In this document: positions 50,853-58,615 of the stretch, in pieces
Numbering within the stretch: position 1 is the stretch's first letter
How the letters are laid out: the number at the start of each line of letters is the position of its first letter
From: Deltaproteobacteria bacterium
GTDB lineage: Bacteria; Desulfobacterota; DSM-4660; Desulfatiglandales; HGW-15
Direction: 5' to 3'
DNA: 64,000 nucleotides
NCBI GenBank assembly: GCA_020060215.1
Contig: JAGVAP010000062.1
Span: 26,541-90,540, forward strand
Made by a program: the position numbers and the translations under genes
Notes under the pieces: model-generated
Database searches by the model: none
Seen by the model: the letters and a program-made list of their open reading frames with translations, nothing else
Told to the model about the DNA's origin: nothing

Positions 50853-51155
50853 CTCTGCTCCTCCTTGGGAGTGTGAATTACGATGAATCCCGGGCCTCTT
50901 TCAAGACGGCGAAGTGGGGGGTCCAATCGCTACGAGTCGAAAGTTATAGGTGAAAGGGACGGGTTTGTCCAGAATCGCCTGCCGGCAACGCCTGAAGACC
51001 CGTGTGCGTGCAGGTCAGCGTATGCCGTGGGGCGCATCATCTTCTTGCGGAACCCCTCGCGGCGTCCTGATCTCCGTGCTTGTCCCGGGGCCTTTCGAGG
51101 TCTCCTCGCAGACGGCAGCCAGGTCGGCAAAGGGGCCCTTTTCCGTCGGTCTTTC
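50853..51155. other. Gap between the GNAT gene and the partner-switching operon
   Basis: These 303 bases separate the GNAT gene stop (51156) from the STAS start. No gene-like reading frame, palindrome or clear promoter is seen apart from the STAS ribosome-binding site. The operon promoter is expected here on the minus strand. Confidence 0.45.
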
Positions 51156-52184
51156 TCATGAGCTTCTTTCCCAATCCTCGTAGACCAGGTCCCGGATCCG
51201 CTTGGCACGGTCGAAGTGGATCTGCATGGACTCCCAGTCCGGGCGCTTCACGATCTTCTGCATCAGCATGCCGTCCTGATCGAACCACCGGGGGAGCAGG
51301 CCGCCCAGAAAATATCCCCTTTCCCGCAGGACCTCCACCGCCGAATCGACCCATGGGAATGCGAGGTTCAGCCACACCTGAAGGACCAGCCCGCCTTTTT
51401 CCAGCACCTTCTTCTCTTCGGCCTCGAAGATCTCCCTGAAGTCGGCACCCGGTTCCCATACGGCCATGCGGGCCACCCGGGCGAAATCGAAGTAGGTCAC
51501 CTGGATTCTTGTCCGTGAATCCGAAGGCGGTCTTTTACCCGCCTTGGATACCTCCCGCCGATCGTCCAGCCCCGGATAGAGGAAGGAAAAAGCACCTTCA
51601 TACACGGAAGGGATGAAAACCTCGTGCGGTTTCGGGCGAAGCGTGACAAGGTCCAAAATGGATGCCACCCTGGCCGGGGCGCTCTTTTCCTGTCGGTAGG
51701 CTGAATCGGGCATGAGATCCACCTCCAGGGCATGGGAGATCCAGCCGAGGCTGTGGGTCATCTTCTGGCTGAATACATGGTTGCAGACGGACTCACCGTA
51801 AGCCGCCTCCACCCCGAAACGGTTTGCACCCTCCCGGATGCCGTGGGCGGCCATCTTTGTAAAGATCCCCTGGCCGCCCCTGTAGTCCACATGCACCACC
51901 CCGGCCCCGGCCTCACGGATTCCCTGGTATGGTGCGCTGCAGAAGAGCGCGTCATGCCCCACAATGTCTCCCCTGGGCGTCCTGGCGACGCTGGAGATGA
52001 TGCGGCCGGCCGCGTTTTCGCGGATGAGCATCCCCGTATCGATATACGCCTTGACCGGATATTCCCTTCCGTACACGGAGAGAAAGAGCTTCACCACCCC
52101 CTCCGCGTCTTCGGGTCGGAAGAGATCCACCTCCCATTCCTGTCCGGGTTCGATGAAGTATTCCTCTGTGTTCAATTCCTGCAT
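51156..52184 (-). CDS. GNAT-like acyltransferase protein
   Basis: 342 residues, AGGAGG three bases before ATG 52184. An N-terminal GNAT-type fold begins DLFRPEDAEGVVKLFLSVYG and includes GRIISSVARTPRGDIVGHDA and a probable acyl-CoA region VVHVDYRGGQGIFTKMAAHG. The C-terminal part (EKGGLVLQVWLNLAFPWVDS, VEVLRERGYFLGGLLPRWFD, QDGMLMQKIV) resembles the end of the RsbW-GNAT fusion at 58615-59925. Its substrate is not known. It overlaps no gene; the MFS gene lies 21 bases upstream, so the two are probably cotranscribed. Confidence 0.75.
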   Translation of the reverse strand: MQELNTEEYFIEPGQEWEVDLFRPEDAEGVVKLFLSVYGREYPVKAYIDTGMLIRENAAGRIISSVARTPRGDIVGHDALFCSAPYQGIREAGAGVVHVDYRGGQGIFTKMAAHGIREGANRFGVEAAYGESVCNHVFSQKMTHSLGWISHALEVDLMPDSAYRQEKSAPARVASILDLVTLRPKPHEVFIPSVYEGAFSFLYPGLDDRREVSKAGKRPPSDSRTRIQVTYFDFARVARMAVWEPGADFREIFEAEEKKVLEKGGLVLQVWLNLAFPWVDSAVEVLRERGYFLGGLLPRWFDQDGMLMQKIVKRPDWESMQIHFDRAKRIRDLVYEDWERSS

Positions 52185-52205
52185 AACCCTCCTGCTTCCG
52201 TGCCC

Positions 52206-53414
52206 CTAATTTGTCTCGGGCGTCTTCGCCAACGTGTTCGCGATCCTCCTGCTGACCGAGAGGGTCAACAGGGCGGAGAGCACGCTCAGTGCGGCACACA
52301 TCACGAAGATGCTCCTGAAGCCCCATGATGCCACCAGCGGCGCGCCGATGAAGGGTCCCAGGAAGAAACCGCCCTGGAACATCTGGAAACCCATATTGGT
52401 GTTGAATGCGCGTAGCCTCGGCCGGGACACATCGAAGAGGAGCGCATTGAACACGGGCATGGCCACTCCCCATCCCAGCCCGAGGAGCAGCCCGACGAGA
52501 AAGAATACGCTCTCTCCCCGTACATGAGCGAGGGCCCAGTACACGGGAGCCATGGCCGCCATGCAGAGAGCGGCCAGTTTCCACTTGTTGAAACGATCGA
52601 ACAGACCGCCGGCCGCCACCCGCACGCCGATCTCGCCGGCCGTGGAAAGGGTCAGAAAAAAGCCGGTGGCGGTGATCCCGATATGGCGGCCGAACCCGTC
52701 CAGGAAAAAGAAGACGAGGGCATGCGCGGTGTACAGAAGGAGCATCGAAGCGAGGAGAGAGGCGATCACGATATCTCCCAGGTCTTCCGCGATCTCGGCC
52801 CTGGTGAGCCCTTTGGGTCGTTGGCGCTCACCGGGGTTCGCCCCCGGCTTTCGGGTGCTCCCGAGCAGCGGGAAGACCAGCCCGGTCACCACCGCGAACA
52901 GGATCAGGACCTGCGTGAACCCGCCGAAGGTCCCGGTGAGGAACGGAAGGACAGGGGGGACGATCGTATTCGGGATGAGGACGATCACGGAGAGGAGGCC
53001 GAAGAACTGACCGCTTCGCTCTTTCGGTATGAACTCCACCGTTACGGTCATCAGGGCGGTCCCCAGGAGGACGAAAGAGAACCCGTGGAGGATGCGCACC
53101 AGGAGCATGCTCCAGAACCCGCCGGCAAACGTATAGAGTGCAAGGGAGCCGATGAGGAACCCTGCGCCCATATAGAGATAGCGGTACGCGTTTGCGGTGT
53201 GGAAGAAGGGGCTGATCAAAGGCCTCACCACGAGGGGAACGGCGGAGAAGACGGAGATCAGAAGGCCGTACCATCGGGGCTCGATGGAAAGGGTGCCGAG
53301 GTATCCGTAGAAATGAAAAAAGACGGAGATGTTGGAATAGACCAGGAAGGTCGCCCCCATGATCAGGAGGAGCTCTCTGCTCCACGCGGTTTTCTTGCCA
53401 GGCGCATTGCTCAA
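52206..53414 (-). CDS. MFS transporter
   Basis: 402 residues with about twelve membrane helices. Typical MFS features: the loop between helices 2 and 3 (SAVPLVVRPLISPFFHT), VRILHGFSFVLLGTALMTVT, FIPKERSGQFFGLLSV, a charged central loop (GANPGERQRPKGLTRAEI) and GEIGVRVAAGGLFDRFNKWK in the second half. The substrate cannot be inferred. It shares a transcript with the GNAT gene downstream. Confidence 0.86.
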   Translation of the reverse strand: MSNAPGKKTAWSRELLLIMGATFLVYSNISVFFHFYGYLGTLSIEPRWYGLLISVFSAVPLVVRPLISPFFHTANAYRYLYMGAGFLIGSLALYTFAGGFWSMLLVRILHGFSFVLLGTALMTVTVEFIPKERSGQFFGLLSVIVLIPNTIVPPVLPFLTGTFGGFTQVLILFAVVTGLVFPLLGSTRKPGANPGERQRPKGLTRAEIAEDLGDIVIASLLASMLLLYTAHALVFFFLDGFGRHIGITATGFFLTLSTAGEIGVRVAAGGLFDRFNKWKLAALCMAAMAPVYWALAHVRGESVFFLVGLLLGLGWGVAMPVFNALLFDVSRPRLRAFNTNMGFQMFQGGFFLGPFIGAPLVASWGFRSIFVMCAALSVLSALLTLSVSRRIANTLAKTPETN

Positions 53415-53459
53415 TTCTTATCTCCAGCTGCCTGAAAGCGACGGTTCCTTGTTTCTTGC

Positions 53460-53522
53460 CACCAGGTCACGAAGACACGAAGACGGACTCCCTCTTTGTG
53501 CCTTGGTGTCTTCGTGGCCCTG
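53460..53522. repeat. CACGAAG palindromic repeat (family B), copy 2
   Basis: CACGAAGACACGAAGACGG and CTTGGTGTCTTCGTGGCC form the arms, immediately next to the stop of the molybdenum hydroxylase FAD subunit. Confidence 0.78.
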
Positions 53523-53523
53523 A

Positions 53524-54360
53524 TCAGGATGACAACCGCAGCAGCAGGTTTCCCGCCACCTCCCGACGGTAGGAGGCCGTTGCCCTGACGTCGTCGATCG
53601 GCGAAACCGCCTCACGCGCCAGGGCCGCCGCCCGCGAAAGGGTCTGCTCGTCGAGGGGTTTGCCTTCCAGAAAGCACTCGACAGGCTCGGAGGTCACCAC
53701 CGCGGGTCCGACGCTTCCCCACGCAAACCGTGCCCTCTTGACGGTCCCCCTTTCAGACGGCTCGATCAGGCCGGCCATGCTGACGACGGCGATGGCGAGC
53801 GCGTTTCGCTGCCCGACCTTCTCGAAGTGATGGATGCGGTAAGTGGGGTGCTTCTTTATCCGGACGCCCCCCACGATCTCACCCGGTGAGAGGTCGACCT
53901 TTCCCGGGCCTTGGATGAATTTCCGAATGGGAACCCGCCTTCGGGAACCCCTGCCCATCACCTCGATCTCGGCCCCCAGGACATAAAGGGGCGGCAACGA
54001 ATCGCCCGCGGGAGATGCCGTGACGATGTTTCCCCCGATCGTTCCCATGTTCCGGATGTGCGGGGAGCCGAGTACGGCAAGCCCCTTGGCCAGGACCGGA
54101 AAGTGCTCCAGGACGAGTGGGTCTGAAAGCAGTTCGGTGTGCGTCGCGCACCCGCCCAGGAATACGGCCTCCCCCTCGTCCAGAACACCCCTCAGATCGC
54201 GGATCCTCTCCAGGCAGACCAGGGATGACGGGGAGATCGTTCCCTTTCTCAGCCTGGGGAGAAGATCCGTCCCGCCCGCATAGACTGCGGCCCCGGGCTG
54301 ATCGGACAGGATTCCCCACAGCTCCTCAAGGGTTCGGGGAAGGTGGACCGCTCTTCTCAT
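53524..54360 (-). CDS. Molybdenum hydroxylase FAD-binding subunit (XdhB/CoxM type)
   Basis: 278 residues, starting in an ATGA overlap with the iron-sulfur subunit. FAD-binding motifs AVYAGGTDLLPRLRKG and MGTIGGNIVTASPAGDSLPP are present, as is the C-terminal domain ending (VSPIDDVRATASYRREVAGN). It passes electrons from the molybdenum centre and [2Fe-2S] clusters to an acceptor. Last gene of the three-subunit operon. Confidence 0.92.
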   Translation of the reverse strand: MRRAVHLPRTLEELWGILSDQPGAAVYAGGTDLLPRLRKGTISPSSLVCLERIRDLRGVLDEGEAVFLGGCATHTELLSDPLVLEHFPVLAKGLAVLGSPHIRNMGTIGGNIVTASPAGDSLPPLYVLGAEIEVMGRGSRRRVPIRKFIQGPGKVDLSPGEIVGGVRIKKHPTYRIHHFEKVGQRNALAIAVVSMAGLIEPSERGTVKRARFAWGSVGPAVVTSEPVECFLEGKPLDEQTLSRAAALAREAVSPIDDVRATASYRREVAGNLLLRLSS

Positions 54361-54830
54361 CGTTCACCTTTATCCATCATGCGTGAGGCCCGCTCCACCG
54401 CATCCACGATCTTCTGGTATCCTGTGCACCTGCAGAGATTGCCGCTGACCGCGCGGCGAATCTCGTCACGGGACGGCTCCGGCACCCGGCTCAGCAGGTC
54501 CACGGCCGCAAGGACCATGCCGGACGTGCAGTACCCGCATTGAACGGCGCCATGGTCTATGAAGGATTCCTGGACCGGGTGGAGCTCCTCCCCCTGGGCG
54601 ATCCCCTCGATCGTCCGGACGCTCCGGCCTTCCAGCTGGGCCGCGACCATGAGACAGGAAAGGCGCGTCACACCGTCGGTGAGGATGGTGCAGGCCCCGC
54701 ATTCCCCGGTACCGCACCCCTCCTTGGCGCCGCTCAGGCCCAGATCCTCCCTCAGCAGATCGATCACCCTGCGATCGGGGGGCGCCTCCATATCGATCAC
54801 CTTGCCATTCAACGTGAAGCGTATCTTCAA
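54357..54830 (-). CDS. Molybdenum hydroxylase [2Fe-2S] subunit (XdhC/CoxS type)
   Basis: 157 residues from TTG 54830, chosen because GGAGG lies five bases upstream and the product then starts MKIRFTLNGKVID, the normal start of this family; the open frame extends into the adjacent repeat but has no support. Both cluster-binding regions are complete: GCGTGECGACTILTDG with LSCL for the plant-type cluster, and VQCGYCTSGM with LCRCTGYQKIV for the second. It relays electrons between the molybdenum and FAD subunits. Confidence 0.92.
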   Translation of the reverse strand: MKIRFTLNGKVIDMEAPPDRRVIDLLREDLGLSGAKEGCGTGECGACTILTDGVTRLSCLMVAAQLEGRSVRTIEGIAQGEELHPVQESFIDHGAVQCGYCTSGMVLAAVDLLSRVPEPSRDEIRRAVSGNLCRCTGYQKIVDAVERASRMMDKGER

Positions 54831-54847
54831 CCGAGCCTCCACAAGGA

Positions 54848-54912
54848 CTTGGCCACAAAGGCACGAAGGCACGAAGCTTCAATGCCTTGGTGTCTTGGTC
54901 TCTTCGTGGCGG
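54848..54912. repeat. CACGAAG palindromic repeat (family B), copy 3
   Basis: GGCACGAAGGCACGAAGC and CTTGGTCTCTTCGTGGCGGG face each other. The element lies between the large and iron-sulfur subunit genes and overlaps the 3' end of the large-subunit gene, encoding its last residues (SRHEETKTPRH) and stop. Confidence 0.8.
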
Positions 54913-57215
54913 GATTCTGACTTCTCCTTCAAGGCATTGAGCCCATTCAGCACAACCTCCGGGGTCATGGGGAAACGTTTCACCCGAACCCCGCACGCAT
55001 CGGCCAGCGCATTCGCCACCGCGGGCAGCGGGCCATCCACGCCGATCTCGCCCGCTCCCTTGAGGCCGAACGGCCCGCTCTCCTCGTGCAGCTCCACGGC
55101 GACCGTCTCCATGTCCGGCAGGTCGAGAGAAGTGGGGACCGTATAGGTGCTGAGATCGGCGGTCAGGCATCTCCCCTCGACGGCCTTGAACTCCTCCATC
55201 AGGCCATAACCCAGACCCTGTCCGATCGCCCCGTGCATCTGCTGCTCCAGGATCTGGGGATTGATGACCCTCCCGGTGTCCGTCACGGCCAGGTACCTTT
55301 TCACCTCGATGGCACCGGTCAGCCGGTCCACTTCCACGCAGGCCAGGTGCGCCCCATACGAGAAGATGAGGTGTGGGATCCCATGGAGCCTGAGATTCGG
55401 ATCGGCAGGGAGGCCGGACCTGGATACGGGCGCGCGAAAACGTGAGGTGAATACCCTTTCCGCCTTGCCCATCATCCGCGCGAGATCCTCCAGCCGGATC
55501 TCCTTTCCCGACGGGAGATGCCTCACCGCGCCGGGCACCAGGGCCATTTCTTCGGGTCCCCCGGCCATGAACAGGTCCGATGCCTTCTCGAGCAGCCGAT
55601 CCTTCAGTGCATGCGCGGCGGCGATGAGTGCGTTGCCGAAGGTATAGGTCGTGCGGCTCGCCGAAGAGGACCCGGACGGGAGGGTCTGCGATGTATCGGG
55701 AAGCACCAGTTCCATTTGCGGGCTGTCCTGGCCCAGGATCTCTCCTGCGATCTGCAGATAGGTGGCGGCATTCCCCTGTCCCATATCGACGACGCCCGCG
55801 TAGACGCGGAACCTGCCGCTTTCCGTGAGCTCGATCTTCGCGTTGGCCGTATCCGGGATCACCGGTCCGTACCCCATCCCGTGCATCACGCAGGCGATGC
55901 CCACGCCCCTGGAGCGGAACGGTCCGGCGGCCTCTCTCCACTGTTGCCGGTCTCTCCAGAGGGGATGTTCCCGGAGCCTCTCCAGGCAGGAAACGATCCC
56001 GGTGGATGAGGTCAGGGTGACTCCCACCGCGTTCCGGTCGCCCCTTTTGACCGCATTGCGCAGCCGGAGCTCCAGGGGGCAGACGCCCAGTCTCTCCGCC
56101 ATCATGCCCACCACCTGCTCCATGGCTGCATTGACCTGAGGAACCCCGAACCCCCGGAACGCGCCCCCCAGGGGGTTGTTGGTGTAGACGGACCACGCCT
56201 CGAGGCTGCAATGGGGGATGCGATAGGGGCCGGCCGCGTGCTCCAGCCCCAGGCCCATGACCGCTCCCCCAAGGTGGTCGTAAGGGCCGGTATCGTAGAT
56301 GACCTTTGCCTCCAGCGCCTGAAAGACGCCGTCCTTCCCGGCCCCGAGTCTGTAGCGGAGCCGCGCGGGGTGGCGTTTGGCGCTGGCCAGGAAGCTTTCC
56401 TCGCGGCTCCAGGACATCTTCACGGCCCGACCCGGGTGGTGAAGGGCTGCAAGCCCGAGGAGGGTCTGGACCGTGATCCCGTCTTTTCCCCCGAAGGCCC
56501 CTCCGCAGTAAGGCGCAATGATGCGGACCTTCTCCATGCCGATGCCGAGGGCCTCCGCCACCTCGGCCCGGTCGCGGAAGGGGGTCTGGGTGGAGGCCGT
56601 GATCTCCAGCGTACCGTCCTTGAGGATCGCCCATCCGGACTCCGTCTCCAGATAGGCGTGCTCCTGGTACGGGAGCTGGAACTCGGCCTGCACCACATGC
56701 TCGCACTCCCGGAGAGCGGCCTCTCCCTTTCCCTTTTCGACGGCCCCCTTGAGCAGCACGTTGCGGCCGGAGTGGTCCTCGTGGATCACGGGGGCGCCGT
56801 CCTTGAGTCCCTCTTCAGGGTCGAAAAGGGCGGGGAGCGGATCGAGGTCCATGGTGATCCGGGCCAGAGCATCGCACAGCGCTTCCTTGTGCTCCGCCAC
56901 CACAAGGGCCAGGGCATCGCCTGCGAAACGGACCCTGTCCTCCGCGAGGACGGGCTGATCCTTCCGGACGACCCCCTGCCGGTTGGTCCCCTTTACATCC
57001 CTGGATGTGAGCACGGAGAGCACGCCCGGGACCTCCCTGGCCCTATCCACATGGATCGTCCTGATCCGGGCGTGCGGGACCCCGGCCCTCTTCACCCCCG
57101 CCCAAAGCATGCCCGGCCCGTAGAAATCCGCTGCGTACCGCTCCCGGCCGGTCACCTTGTCATAGGCATCGGCCCTGGGGACGGATTTTCCGATTTCGAG
57201 GATGTGGTTTTTCAT
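54879..57215 (-). CDS. Molybdenum hydroxylase large (molybdopterin-binding) subunit, xanthine-dehydrogenase type
   Basis: 778 residues from ATG 57215 (MKNHILEIGKSVPR); eleven further upstream codons are unlikely. Family motifs: KVTGRERYAADFYGPGMLWA, RVRFAGDALALVVAEHKEAL, PYCGGAFGGKDGITVQ, NNPLGGAFRGFGVPQVNAAM, VDMGQGNAATYLQIAGEIL and the active-site glutamate in FGLKGAGEIGVDGPLP. The GAFRGFG loop groups it with xanthine dehydrogenase-like enzymes and not with form I CO dehydrogenase, which has AYXCSFR. The substrate is probably a purine, aldehyde or N-heterocycle. Residues SRHEETKTPRH at the end derive from a palindromic repeat. Confidence 0.92.
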   Translation of the reverse strand: MKNHILEIGKSVPRADAYDKVTGRERYAADFYGPGMLWAGVKRAGVPHARIRTIHVDRAREVPGVLSVLTSRDVKGTNRQGVVRKDQPVLAEDRVRFAGDALALVVAEHKEALCDALARITMDLDPLPALFDPEEGLKDGAPVIHEDHSGRNVLLKGAVEKGKGEAALRECEHVVQAEFQLPYQEHAYLETESGWAILKDGTLEITASTQTPFRDRAEVAEALGIGMEKVRIIAPYCGGAFGGKDGITVQTLLGLAALHHPGRAVKMSWSREESFLASAKRHPARLRYRLGAGKDGVFQALEAKVIYDTGPYDHLGGAVMGLGLEHAAGPYRIPHCSLEAWSVYTNNPLGGAFRGFGVPQVNAAMEQVVGMMAERLGVCPLELRLRNAVKRGDRNAVGVTLTSSTGIVSCLERLREHPLWRDRQQWREAAGPFRSRGVGIACVMHGMGYGPVIPDTANAKIELTESGRFRVYAGVVDMGQGNAATYLQIAGEILGQDSPQMELVLPDTSQTLPSGSSSASRTTYTFGNALIAAAHALKDRLLEKASDLFMAGGPEEMALVPGAVRHLPSGKEIRLEDLARMMGKAERVFTSRFRAPVSRSGLPADPNLRLHGIPHLIFSYGAHLACVEVDRLTGAIEVKRYLAVTDTGRVINPQILEQQMHGAIGQGLGYGLMEEFKAVEGRCLTADLSTYTVPTSLDLPDMETVAVELHEESGPFGLKGAGEIGVDGPLPAVANALADACGVRVKRFPMTPEVVLNGLNALKEKSESRHEETKTPRH

Positions 57216-57233
57216 CGGGTCACCGAAACTCTG

Positions 57234-57290
57234 CCACGAAGTCACCAAGACACGAAGACCACAGGAATTTTGTGCATTGGTGCTCCATTT
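57234..57290. repeat. CACGAAG palindromic repeat (family B), copy 4
   Basis: CCACGAAGTCACCAAGACAC at one end and GTGCATTGGTGCTCC at the other, just upstream of the large-subunit gene. The second arm is degraded compared with the other copies. Confidence 0.6.
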
Positions 57291-57354
57291 CGCAATTATC
57301 GTTTATCTCTTTGCCGGCCCTGCAAACCTCTCCTGAAACTACCATCACGTTAAA

Positions 57355-57432
57355 GGTTTCAGGTTTCAGTGTTCAGGTGTCAGGAGATTGGTGGATTCCC
57401 CGGCTGAGACCTGAAACCCGACACCCGACACC
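57355..57432 (+). repeat. GGTTTCAGGTTTCAG repeat (family C), copy 2
   Basis: The element begins AGGTTTCAGGTTTCAGTGTT and ends GACCTGAAACCCGACACC. It matches the copy at 23041-23107 in opposite orientation. Both lie in short intergenic gaps. Confidence 0.75.
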
Positions 57433-57496
57433 CTGTAGAGTTTCCTGTTCGATCAAACTGGCACCAGCCAGCGGCTACACATCCCGCATCGGCCAT

Positions 57497-58615
57497 TCAT
57501 CTCTCCTTGACGATCCCCGCCAGCGCCTCCATGAACCTTTCCATCGCTTCCATCGTGGAGATGGTCACGCGGATGTAATTGGGGAAGCGAAAACCGGTCA
57601 TGGTGCGGATCATCACGCCTTTGGTCATCAGTTTTCGATAGGCCAGGGTATCGCTCATGGGCAGCTTGATCATGACGAAGTTGCCCTGGCCGGAGACAAA
57701 GGGGAGGCCGAGAAGCTTCAATTCCCTGCGCAGGAACTCCTTGCCGGTTCGAATCAGCTCGCGCGTCCGGGGGATGTGTTCCCGGTCCTGCAGGGCGGCG
57801 AGGGCGGCCTCCTGCGCGACCCCGTTCACCGAATACACGACACAGGTGCGCCGGATGATGTTTACGACCTCCGGATCCCCGACCAGGTATCCGATCCGAA
57901 GGCCTGCCAGCGCATACATCTTGGAGAAGGTCCGGAAGACGACCAGGTTCGGGTACTCCTTGAGCATGGAGATCCCGTCAGGGAAGTCCTCTTCCTCCAC
58001 GAACTCCAGATAGGCCTCATCCACCACCACGATCTGCCGCCCGTCGACCGCTTCGAGGAAGTCCCTGAGCGTCGTCTTGTCCCAGTAAGTGCCCGTGGGG
58101 TTGTTCGGGTTGCAGACAAAGAGGATCTTGGTCCGCTCGTCGATCCGCTTCAGCATGCCATCCGGGTCGAACCCGAAATCCAGGAGGGGAACGAGCCGTG
58201 CCTCGAAACCCGAGAACTCGGCCACCCATTCGTAGACCGCAAAGGTCTTGTCCGCGGTCACGATGTTGTCCCCTTCCTGACAGAATGCCTTGATCACGAA
58301 GGCGATCACCTCGTTTGCGCCGTTCCCTACCAGGAACTGGTCGGGATGGAGGCCGAATCTCTCCGCCAGCCTCACCCGCAGATGGTAGGCGTCGCCGCTG
58401 GGGTAGACGGACGCCCTCGGGGGCGGGAATTGCCTAATGATCGCCTGCGCGGAACCGGGCGGGCCGAGCGGGTTCTCGTTGTTGTTCAAGCGGAAGAGGG
58501 TCGGGCAGCCGTAGAGCTTCTTCAGCTCCTCGTCGGGCTTGCTCGGGATATAGGCCTCGAAGCGCTTGATGTATTCGGGGACGAGCCTGTCCAGCGGCGG
58601 GGCCTTCATGGTCAT
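57497..58615 (-). CDS. HisC-like class I/II aminotransferase
   Basis: 372 residues from ATG 58615, overlapping the upstream stop (TGATG). The fold-type I PLP enzyme signatures are LFRLNNNENPLGPPGSA, VYPSGDAYHLRVRLAERFGL, LVGNGANEVIAFVIKAFC, FVCNPNNPTGTYW, VVVDEAYLEF and the PLP lysine in RTFSKMYALAGLRIGYLVG. It resembles histidinol-phosphate aminotransferase, but no other his gene is near. Its translational coupling to the RsbW-GNAT fusion argues for a dedicated, possibly non-histidine role, which is inference. Confidence 0.88.
   Translation of the reverse strand: MTMKAPPLDRLVPEYIKRFEAYIPSKPDEELKKLYGCPTLFRLNNNENPLGPPGSAQAIIRQFPPPRASVYPSGDAYHLRVRLAERFGLHPDQFLVGNGANEVIAFVIKAFCQEGDNIVTADKTFAVYEWVAEFSGFEARLVPLLDFGFDPDGMLKRIDERTKILFVCNPNNPTGTYWDKTTLRDFLEAVDGRQIVVVDEAYLEFVEEEDFPDGISMLKEYPNLVVFRTFSKMYALAGLRIGYLVGDPEVVNIIRRTCVVYSVNGVAQEAALAALQDREHIPRTRELIRTGKEFLRRELKLLGLPFVSGQGNFVMIKLPMSDTLAYRKLMTKGVMIRTMTGFRFPNYIRVTISTMEAMERFMEALAGIVKER

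Noticed and set aside
54831..54872. ATG start for the iron-sulfur subunit at 54872
   Set aside because: The extra residues are encoded by the CACGAAG repeat, and TTG 54830 with GGAGG gives the standard N-terminus.
54879..57215. Aerobic CO dehydrogenase (CoxL) assignment for the large subunit
   Set aside because: The active-site loop reads GAFRGFG, not AYXCSFR, so it belongs with xanthine-dehydrogenase-like enzymes.
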